This document shows, in pieces, positions 58,004 to 64,000 of a DNA stretch of 64,000 nucleotides; positions within the stretch are counted from its first letter, which is position 1, and every line of letters begins with the position of its first letter. This DNA is from Microbacterium sp. LCT-H2 (GTDB taxonomy: Bacteria > Actinomycetota > Actinomycetes > Actinomycetales > Microbacteriaceae), in NCBI RefSeq assembly GCF_001866135.1, contig NZ_MODW01000006.1, forward strand, positions 101,226-165,225. The letters run 5' to 3'. The notes below the pieces were generated by a model. It did not search any database, had not been told where the DNA came from, and was given only the letters and a program-made list of their open reading frames with translations. The translations under genes were made by a program, and so were the position numbers.

Positions 58004-58589
58004 TCAGTGCAGGTCGCTGTCGGCGGCCGACCGCTCCCATCGGAGGAAGCGCACGGTGAGACCGGCGCGGGTGGGGGCGGCCAGGAAGGGCCCGGCGGAG
58101 ACGGCGGCGTCGCCGTCGAAGGGGGCGACCCTGACCAGGCGCCAGGGGCCGTCGTCCGCGCGGGCGCGCACGATCATCGCGTCCGACCAGCGGCTGACCC
58201 GGACCGTGATCTCGCTGTCGCGCCAGGTCGTCGACGTAGCCGACCGACCAGTCCGAGCGGCCGGCGGTCACGACGGCGCCCAGACCGAGGTGCCCGTCGG
58301 CGAACTCCACCCCGGCTTTGATCCAGTGCTCGTCGTCCGCGCGGACGAAGAGTCCCGCCTGGTCGAACTGCCCCTCCCACGGCGCGCGGAAGGCCACCTC
58401 GATGGCCTCGCCGACCGCGAGCGGCGCGAGCAGCGCGTGCTCGGTGTCGTGGACGAAGCCGTAGGCGGTGTGTCGCCAGGCGTCGCTCCCCTCGACGGCG
58501 GTGGCGTCGAGGTGCCCGTCGATGCGAGTCGTGGCGGGCGCGTGGGTCCACGTACCGTCGGACCAGGGGATCATGCGTAAATCGAGCAT
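58004..58589 (-). pseudogene. DUF1349 protein gene with apparent +1 frameshift
   Basis: Concanavalin-like DUF1349 protein of about 194 aa if the frame is restored. The N-terminal two thirds read normally (FRAPWEGQFDQAGLFVRADDEHWIKAGVEFADGHLGLGAVVT). Near 58226, one extra base turns GYVDDWRDSEITVRVSRW into an arginine-rich missense tail. Dropping it gives a clean C-terminus (GPWRLVRVAPF, TVRFLRWE) and a stop at 58004, just beyond argH. Total length is one over a multiple of three. Function of the family is unknown. Either real decay or a sequencing error. Confidence 0.75.
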
Positions 58590-58648
58590 ATTTCCTATCT
58601 ATAGCCATAAAAGGCATAACTCGCGAATATTCGTGTTAGGGTTATCCC
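58590..58648. promoter_or_regulatory. AT-rich divergent operator/promoter of satD
   Basis: Far more AT-rich than its surroundings. It holds the palindrome CGAATATTCG (58624-58633), an imperfect dyad TATAGCC-N5-GGCATA (58602-58616 region), and TAGGGT (58637-58642), a -10 six bases before the satD ATG. The palindrome sits just upstream of the -10, so a bound protein would block transcription. SatD itself has a helix-turn-helix and is the obvious candidate. Confidence 0.55.
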
Positions 58649-59293
58649 ATGGTCATCGCCGTGATCGCCGACATCGTGGGTTCCCGAGAACTCGGAGACC
58701 GGAGCGCCGCACAGCGTGCGCTGGACGAGACCATCGCTCAGGTCGAACGGGACCGCCCGCTGGCGGCCCAGCCGCTCACGCCCACGGTAGGGGACGAGCA
58801 GCAGGGCGTCTACCGGGAGCTTCCCGACGCGCTCCTCTCGCTCCTCATGGTCCAGCTCCGGCTCCCCGAGGGGCTCGCCTTCCGCTTCGGCATCGGGATC
58901 GGCGAGGTCCGTCCCGTGCCGTCCGTGCACGGAGAGCTCGCCGACGGTCCCGGCTGGTACGCGGCCCGCGCGGCGATCGAGACCGTGCATGCACGGGAAC
59001 AGCGCGCCGTGCCGAGGACCCGCACCTGGATTGTCGGAGCCCCGGGTCAGGATGAGGTCATGGAGACCGTGATCGCCGTGTCCAACGCCTACGTGCTCGC
59101 GCGCGACGAGCTCGTCGGGGCGATGAGCGAGCGCGAGCGCCACCTCACGTACGGGCGGCTGATCGGCCGGTCCCAGCAGGAGCTTGCTGCCGAGGAGGGC
59201 ATCTCGCAGCCCAGCGTGTCCAAGTCGCTGCGGAGCGCCGGAGCCGCCGCGCTCATCGAAGGAGTGGCCGCGCTCCGGGGGGAGTCCGCATGA
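58649..59293 (+). CDS. SatD family protein
   Basis: 214-aa protein. The N-terminal part (MVIAVIADIVGSRELGDR ... TVGDEQQGVYRELPDALLSLLMVQLRL ... RFGIGIGEV) is the SatD domain, with a nucleotide-cyclase-like look ([14 protein letters not shown]). The C-terminal 45 residues form a helix-turn-helix (RLIGRSQQELAAEEGISQPSVSKSLRSAG). SatD of Streptococcus mutans lies in an acid-tolerance/secretion locus; its biochemical role is unknown. The next gene overlaps by four bases and encodes its membrane partner. Confidence 0.85.
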   Translation: MVIAVIADIVGSRELGDRSAAQRALDETIAQVERDRPLAAQPLTPTVGDEQQGVYRELPDALLSLLMVQLRLPEGLAFRFGIGIGEVRPVPSVHGELADGPGWYAARAAIETVHAREQRAVPRTRTWIVGAPGQDEVMETVIAVSNAYVLARDELVGAMSERERHLTYGRLIGRSQQELAAEEGISQPSVSKSLRSAGAAALIEGVAALRGESA

Positions 59294-60087
59294 TCCTCGC
59301 GGGCTTCGTCCTCCTCGCCGTCGGCGCGACCGACCTCGTCCGGCAGTTCGTGCCGCGACGGTGGGTCGGGTACGTCGTCGCCGCGGCCGTGATCCTCCTC
59401 CTCGGCATCGGCGGAGACGCGCTGCTGCCCGCGCTCCTGGGGCTCGGCGTCGGAGCACTGTGGGTCTGGAGCATGCCGGAGGTGGGGCCGTCCAGGGCCG
59501 GATTCTGGCCCGCGGTCGCGTTGGCCGCGCTCAGCATCGGCGCCGTGCTCTGGGGCGGAGCCCGCGACACCGGCGGTCTCATCGGTGAGATCTGGACGCT
59601 CCGCTCGCCCTTCGGGGAGGTCCCATTCGACCTCGTCGTGCTCGCGCTCGGAGCCGGCGTCTTCCTGCTCGAATCCGCCAACCTCGTCGTCCGCGCTGCT
59701 CTCGACGGCGAGCACACCTGGCGCCCGACGGAGGTCTCGGCTCCGGAGTCTCTTCCCGACGCGTCGTCGGACCGCGTGTCCGCCGCAGTGAACGCCAGCG
59801 AGACCGCCACGGTGTCCGCGGTCACCCCGGCCGATCCGCGCCACGGCTTCAAGGGCGGGAGACTCATCGGCCCGCTGGAACGTGTGCTCGTGATGATCCT
59901 CACGCTCGCCGCGGCGTACCCGGTGCTCGCGGCCATGCTCGCCGCCAAGGGCATCGTCCGGTTCCCGGAGATCTCGCGCGACGGGGAGACCGGCGCCCGT
60001 GCCGAATACTTCCTCGTCGGCAGTCTCGTGAGCTGGGTGATCGGTCTCGGTGCCGCGTTCCTCGTCTGGTGGGCGGCGCACAGCTGA
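59290..60087 (+). CDS. Membrane protein paired with SatD (DUF3307-like C-terminus)
   Basis: 265-aa polytopic protein: four N-terminal hydrophobic segments (about 1-130), a polar cytoplasmic loop rich in Ser/Ala/Thr (140-190), then GRLIGPLERVLVMILTLAAAYPVLAAMLAAKGIVRFPEISRD and AEYFLVGSLVSWVIGLGAAFLVWW. This last pattern recurs in membrane proteins found beside SatD. ATGA overlap indicates coupled expression. Function unknown. Confidence 0.72.
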   Translation: MILAGFVLLAVGATDLVRQFVPRRWVGYVVAAAVILLLGIGGDALLPALLGLGVGALWVWSMPEVGPSRAGFWPAVALAALSIGAVLWGGARDTGGLIGEIWTLRSPFGEVPFDLVVLALGAGVFLLESANLVVRAALDGEHTWRPTEVSAPESLPDASSDRVSAAVNASETATVSAVTPADPRHGFKGGRLIGPLERVLVMILTLAAAYPVLAAMLAAKGIVRFPEISRDGETGARAEYFLVGSLVSWVIGLGAAFLVWWAAHS

Positions 60088-60139
60088 CACCCCTGCCGGC
60101 GACGCAGCGGGACGGTCGCGCGCTGCTAGCCTGGAGCGC

Positions 60140-61441
60140 GTGTCAACTCCCGCTCTGACGACCGCGCCGCAGGCGATCGACCCCACGTTCGAGAACGTGT
60201 GGGACGAGATCGTGTGGCGTGGCCTCGTCCACGTGTCCACCGACCAGGAGGCGCTGCGCGCCCTGCTCGCGGGAGACTCCGTCACGTATTACTGCGGCTT
60301 CGACCCGACGGCACCGAGTCTGCATCTCGGGCACCTGGTCCAGCTGCTCCTGCTCCGCCGTCTTCAGCTCGCCGGGCACAAGCCGCTCGGTCTCGTGGGC
60401 GGCTCCACCGGCCTGATCGGCGATCCCCGGCCCACTGCGGAGCGCACGCTGAACACCCGCGAGACGGTGGCGGAATGGGTCGATCGTCTGCGCGGCCAGG
60501 TCGAGCGGTACCTCAGCTTCGAGGGCGACAACGCCGCCCGCATGGTGAACAACCTCGACTGGACCGCACCGCTCTCCGCGATCGACTTCCTGCGGGAGAT
60601 CGGCAAGCACTACCGCGTCGGCACGATGCTGAAGAAGGACGCGGTAGCCGCGCGCCTGAACTCCGACGCCGGCATCAGCTACACCGAGTTCAGCTACCAG
60701 ATCCTGCAGGGGCTCGACTTCCTCGAGCTCTACCGCCAGTACGACTGCGTGCTGCAGACGGGTGGCTCCGACCAGTGGGGCAACCTCACCAGCGGCACCG
60801 ACCTCATCCACCGGGTCGAAGGGGCGTCGGTCCACGCGATCGGCACGCCGTTGATCACCAACAGCGACGGCACGAAGTTCGGCAAGAGTGAGGGCAATGC
60901 GATCTGGATCGACGCGGAGCTCACGAGCCCGTACGCGTTCTACCAGTTCTGGCTCAGCACGGCCGATGCCGACGTGATCGAACGCCTCAAGGTGTTCACG
61001 TTCCTGACCAGGGCCGAGATCGAGGAGTACGCCGAGCTCGTCGCGACGGAGCCGTTCCGCCGCGCCGCCCAGAAGCGCCTCGCGCTCGAGGTCGTCGCGA
61101 CGGTGCACGGCGTGGAGGCGACGGCGGCGGTGATCGCGGCGTCCGAGGCTCTCTTCGGTCAGGGCGACCTCACCGCTCTCGACGCGGCGACCCTGCGCAC
61201 GGCCCTGGATGAGCTTCCCCACGCGACCGTCGCCGCCGGTACCCCGGTCGTCGACGCGCTCGTCGCGACCGGGCTGGTGTCGAGTCTGTCGGAGGCGCGT
61301 CGCGCCATCGCGCAGGGCGGCGTCTCCCTCGACGGCGAGCGGGTGGAGGACGACACCGCGATCGTGCAGGGTACGCTTCCCGGCGGCGTCTCGGTGCTCC
61401 GCCGCGGGAAGAAGACGCTCGCCGGCGTCTTCCTCGGCTGA
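60140..61441 (+). CDS. tyrS: Tyrosyl-tRNA synthetase
   Basis: 433-aa class I synthetase. HIGH motif as SLHLGHLVQL, Tyr-binding YYCGFDPTAPS and YQILQGLDFLELYRQYDCVLQTGGSDQWGN, KMSKS motif as KFGKSEGNAIW, and a C-terminal S4 domain (VSSLSEARRAIAQGGVSLDGERVEDD). GTG at 60140 lies 7 bases after TAGCCT (60127-60132), a leaderless arrangement. Confidence 0.97.
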   Translation: MSTPALTTAPQAIDPTFENVWDEIVWRGLVHVSTDQEALRALLAGDSVTYYCGFDPTAPSLHLGHLVQLLLLRRLQLAGHKPLGLVGGSTGLIGDPRPTAERTLNTRETVAEWVDRLRGQVERYLSFEGDNAARMVNNLDWTAPLSAIDFLREIGKHYRVGTMLKKDAVAARLNSDAGISYTEFSYQILQGLDFLELYRQYDCVLQTGGSDQWGNLTSGTDLIHRVEGASVHAIGTPLITNSDGTKFGKSEGNAIWIDAELTSPYAFYQFWLSTADADVIERLKVFTFLTRAEIEEYAELVATEPFRRAAQKRLALEVVATVHGVEATAAVIAASEALFGQGDLTALDAATLRTALDELPHATVAAGTPVVDALVATGLVSSLSEARRAIAQGGVSLDGERVEDDTAIVQGTLPGGVSVLRRGKKTLAGVFLG

Positions 61442-61453
61442 CCCCGGCCGCGC

Positions 61454-62266
61454 ATGCCGTTCACTCCGAGTCACGCGATCGTCGCGCTGCCGTTCGTGCG
61501 CACGCCGCTCGTCCCCGCGGCGATCGCGATCGGAGCGATGACACCGGACATCTCGCTGTTCCTGCGCAACGTCGGCCTCAACTACGGGTTCCTGCACGAT
61601 CCGGTCAATGTCGTGTGGACGTCGTTGCTCGCGCTGGCGCTGTTCCTGCTGTGGCGCGTCCTGCTGCGCCCGGCGACCCTCGAACTGCTGCCGGGATGGG
61701 TGACCGTGCGGTTGCCCGCCGGGTGGGAGGCGAACGGAGTCCGAGCCGCGGTGGAAGCCGTGAGCCGTGACGACCGCTCGCGGTACCGTGCCGCGCGAAC
61801 GCTGTATCCGTTCCTCCTCGTGGTCTCGGCGATGTTGGGGGTGCTCTCGCACATCCTCTGGGATGCGTTCACGCACGAGTCGCGGTGGGGCGTCGATCTG
61901 GTGCCCGCGCTCGCGGACTCGTGGGGTCCGTTCGACGGATACAAGTGGCTGCAGTATGCCTCCAGCGCCCTCGGTCTGCTGGGTCTGGCGATCTGGGCGG
62001 CGCTGTGGCTGCGGCGTGCGACACCGCGAGCGGGTGCGCCGCAGATCCTTCCGACGTTCGTGCGGGTCGCCTGGTGGCTCTCGCTGCCGGTGATCCTCGT
62101 GGTCGCATGGGTCGGCGGTCTGCTCGCGTTCGGTCCGCTCTCCGCCGACTTCACGCTGCAGCATCTCGCGTACCGCGTGCTGCCGCCCGCCTGCGCAGTG
62201 TGGGGCGTCCTCACCCTGGTCCTCTGCGTGGTCCTCGCCGTGCGACGGCCGCGCCTCGCCGGCTGA
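61454..62266 (+). CDS. DUF4184 family membrane protein
   Basis: 270-aa protein starting MPFTPSHAIVALPFVRTPLVPAAIAIGAMTPDISLFL, the DUF4184 signature, with about six hydrophobic segments. Conserved LSHILWDAFTHESRWGVDL places a His/Asp pair (HxxWD) at the membrane face, reminiscent of metal-dependent hydrolases of the YdjM/YfhO type. Function unknown. It follows tyrS by 12 bases. Confidence 0.8.
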   Translation: MPFTPSHAIVALPFVRTPLVPAAIAIGAMTPDISLFLRNVGLNYGFLHDPVNVVWTSLLALALFLLWRVLLRPATLELLPGWVTVRLPAGWEANGVRAAVEAVSRDDRSRYRAARTLYPFLLVVSAMLGVLSHILWDAFTHESRWGVDLVPALADSWGPFDGYKWLQYASSALGLLGLAIWAALWLRRATPRAGAPQILPTFVRVAWWLSLPVILVVAWVGGLLAFGPLSADFTLQHLAYRVLPPACAVWGVLTLVLCVVLAVRRPRLAG

Positions 62267-62305
62267 TCCCGCTTCCCCGATGCCTCCCGCGGCGCGGGCC
62301 CCGGT

Positions 62306-63640
62306 TCACCAGCGCGGTGCGTCGGAACCCCAGGCGTGCGGGGCGTCGAAGGTCAGCCCGGGAAGCGCAGGTGCCGCCGTCACGACCGGGACCCCGTCCA
62401 CGTCGAATCGCGCGAGATGCGCCGACGCGTCGATCTCCGGAGCGCGCACGACATCGGTCGTGCGCGGCAACCCGAGCAGCTCGGCAGCGACGCGGCGCAG
62501 CGAGGTGCGCACGATACGCGAGCGCCCGTCGCGCGAACGGAGCAGCCGGGTGAGTGCGGCGGCGAGGAGGTATCCGCTGCTGTGATCCAGCGCCTGGGCG
62601 GGGAGGGCGCCCGGCCGTCCGTCGTCGCCCTCGATCATTGCGATTCCGCTCTCCGCCTGGACGAGGCTGTCGAAGCCGGCGCGGTCGGGGTGATCGGTGC
62701 CCCACGCGCTGAGCTGTGCGACGACGAGACCAGGGTGCTGCTCGACGAGAGCGTCGGGGGAGAGGCCCAGCCGATCCAGAGCAGCGGGACGATATCCGAG
62801 CACGATCGCATCCGCCGACTCCAGGAGGGCCTGCAGTTCGGGGGAGCAGGCGTCGAGAAGAGCCGTGCGCTTGCCATGGCCGGTGTCGAGGTGCTGCCAC
62901 GGGAGCTCGGGGAGCTGCGGGGGATCGACACGCAGCACGTCGGCACCGAGGAGAGCGAGAGTCCGTGTGCACACCGGCCCCGCGATCACTCGCGTGAGGT
63001 CCAGGACGCGGAGGCCGGCGAGGGGCATACGCGCCGAGGCGCCGCGGGACGGGCTCCGTCGCTCGCCGCGCCGTCCGTCCGCGGGCTCGATGGTCGTGAC
63101 GTCGAGGAGGGGAGTGCTCCGCAGGGCGAGATCGATGTCCGGGTCCTCGCGGCGCACGGTGACGGCGAGACCACCGGCTGCGGAGATCCGGTCGACGGCC
63201 GCCTCGCTCGACAGGGCCGCCACCCCGCGGGCGACCGCTTCCGGACCCGCCGTATCGGTCAGGCCGAGCGCGTGGCGAAGCGCGCGAGCATGATGCGGGT
63301 AGTTGCCGTGCGTCCGGATCCAGCCGTCCGCGCTCTCCCAGAATCCGGAGAGGGGCGCCCACACCGGCGGGGGAGCACCGTCGACCCGCAGGTACCGGTC
63401 GCTCCGATAGGCGACGGCCACTCGACGGGGATCGATGGATGCCGGGTCGAGTCCGGCGGCGAGCACGACCGAGGCCACGCTGGCGAGAGCCAGCTCTGCG
63501 GTCGCGGTGCGGGACGGGAGCGGCACGGCATCCAGGGTTCGCAGGGCGGCGAGGGCAGGGGCGGATGAGGACTCCGCGCCCAGCTCCCGCCAGACACTGG
63601 CCAGCAGGTCGGCAGGGTGAGAGGAAGCGTGCGGGGGCAT
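62306..63640 (-). CDS. CaiB/BaiF-like class III CoA-transferase family protein
   Basis: 444-aa protein. The middle portion carries the family III signature LAGLRVLDLTRVIAGPVCTRTLALLGADVLRVDPP, then LDTGHGKRTALLD and DAIVLGYRPAALDRLGLSPDAL. The catalytic Asp of the family would lie further on, in the FDSLVQAESG region. The N-terminal 210 residues (HPADLLASVWRELG ...) resemble a second, degenerate copy as seen in two-domain members. Substrate unknown. ATG at 63640 lies about 7 bases after TAGCAT on the minus strand. Confidence 0.82.
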   Translation of the reverse strand: MPPHASSHPADLLASVWRELGAESSSAPALAALRTLDAVPLPSRTATAELALASVASVVLAAGLDPASIDPRRVAVAYRSDRYLRVDGAPPPVWAPLSGFWESADGWIRTHGNYPHHARALRHALGLTDTAGPEAVARGVAALSSEAAVDRISAAGGLAVTVRREDPDIDLALRSTPLLDVTTIEPADGRRGERRSPSRGASARMPLAGLRVLDLTRVIAGPVCTRTLALLGADVLRVDPPQLPELPWQHLDTGHGKRTALLDACSPELQALLESADAIVLGYRPAALDRLGLSPDALVEQHPGLVVAQLSAWGTDHPDRAGFDSLVQAESGIAMIEGDDGRPGALPAQALDHSSGYLLAAALTRLLRSRDGRSRIVRTSLRRVAAELLGLPRTTDVVRAPEIDASAHLARFDVDGVPVVTAAPALPGLTFDAPHAWGSDAPRW

Positions 63641-63856
63641 GCGCGCGATGCTACTCCGGCACCGATCCGGGCGGAAACGACGGCTGACCCGGGAGAATCC
63701 CCTCGAGCGGCACACGCGACACGCCCGGGGTGGTGCGCCCGATTTGCCAGACCCCCGGAATCCACGTAACTTATTACTTGTTCGCCCCACAGGGAAGCGG
63801 AGAAGCCCCGAGCTTCACCCCCCTCAAGCGGAGAACCACTCCCGATCCACTCTCAC
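63641..63856. other. Intergenic stretch before the outgoing promoters
   Basis: About 215 bases without a supported gene between the CoA-transferase-like gene and the tandem promoters. It holds an AT-richer segment (ACGTAACTTATTACTTG near 63764-63780) that may be an upstream activating or promoter element. No RNA gene seen. Confidence 0.5.
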
Positions 63857-63885
63857 TTGAGAGATCCGGCGCTTGCGCCTAGGAT
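63857..63885 (+). promoter_or_regulatory. Tandem promoter P1, probably of an rRNA operon
   Basis: TTGAGA (63857-63862), 17-base spacer, TAGGAT (63880-63885). Followed 95 bases later by a second near-consensus promoter with the same -10. Confidence 0.55.
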
Positions 63886-63954
63886 GGGAGATCCACCCCT
63901 TCTGCGGCTGTCACCGGCTGCGCAGCGGATCCACGATCCGCACGGCGCGCCGAT

Positions 63955-63982
63955 TTGACAAGCGGGTCGGGATGGCTAGGAT
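63955..63982 (+). promoter_or_regulatory. Tandem promoter P2, probably of an rRNA operon
   Basis: TTGACA (63955-63960), 16-base spacer, TAGGAT (63977-63982), then AGAGAAGTTGCCC to the end of the window. Near-consensus sequence and duplication are typical of actinobacterial rRNA operon promoters; the gene itself lies outside. Confidence 0.6.
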
Positions 63983-64000
63983 AGAGAAGTTGCCCTGCGG

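Overview
The window is 64 kb of dense, very GC-rich chromosomal DNA. Intergenic gaps are short, start codons very often overlap the previous stop (ATGA, GTGA, TGATG), and many genes start 6-9 nt after a TANNNT -10 element, as expected for leaderless transcripts. Gene content (Ku and LigD, Tad pili, FtsEX, DUF2510 and DUF1844 proteins, bifunctional HisA/PriA, a gluABCD-type transporter, an argCJBDFH cluster) fits a Microbacteriaceae actinobacterium, most likely Microbacterium. This is inferred from gene content and protein style, not from a database search. No phage, insertion sequence, CRISPR array or plasmid feature was seen.

Layout. 1-8 kb: end of rdgB, a cation exporter, the NHEJ pair ligD/ku back to back, a DedA membrane protein, tRNA-Leu(UAG), and an operon of glycosyltransferase, EEP-family hydrolase (apparently frameshifted) and membrane protein. 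8-14.4 kb: a Tad pilus locus in two blocks, tadABC and flp/tadE/tadE/tadG, separated by 1.8 kb of unrelated small genes. 14.5-16.2 kb: three overlapping genes of unknown function, all exported or membrane anchored. 16.2-24.7 kb: MFS transporter, prfB, DUF2510 protein, ftsE-ftsX, smpB and an S9 peptidase. 24.8-28.2 kb: metF-metE. 28.2-29.6 kb: lexA and, divergently, a small LysM membrane protein behind an SOS-type operator. 29.6-33.6 kb: hisC-hisB-hisH-hisA and sseB.

33.6-36.5 kb: DUF1844 protein, infC (AUC start codon), rpmI, rplT and an rRNA/tRNA methyltransferase. 36.5-39.5 kb: response regulator, histidine kinase and a TAXI-type solute-binding lipoprotein in one operon. 39.8-43.2 kb: a polar amino-acid (glutamate-type) ABC transporter. 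43.2-46.8 kb: pheS-pheT. 46.8-51 kb: a short tandem repeat, an NAD-dependent reductase/epimerase, then a TPP riboswitch, thiM and a three-domain ThiE-ThiD-TenA protein. 51-58 kb: argC-J-B-D-F-H preceded by a 26-codon ORF with an arginine-rich end. 58-63.6 kb: a frameshifted DUF1349 gene, a SatD regulator with a membrane-protein partner, tyrS, a DUF4184 membrane protein and a class III CoA-transferase-like protein. The last 150 bases hold two tandem strong promoters pointing out of the window, as expected in front of an rRNA operon.

Most of the window is core metabolism and translation. The parts most worth a second look are the exported three-gene cassette (14.7-16.2 kb), the arginine-rich leader ORF before argC, the identical TGTGGATAAC element placed 48 bases before both Tad blocks, the SOS/LysM unit beside lexA, the TAXI receptor linked to a two-component system, and the SatD operator. 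Three genes carry apparent single-base frameshifts; these may be real or sequencing errors.
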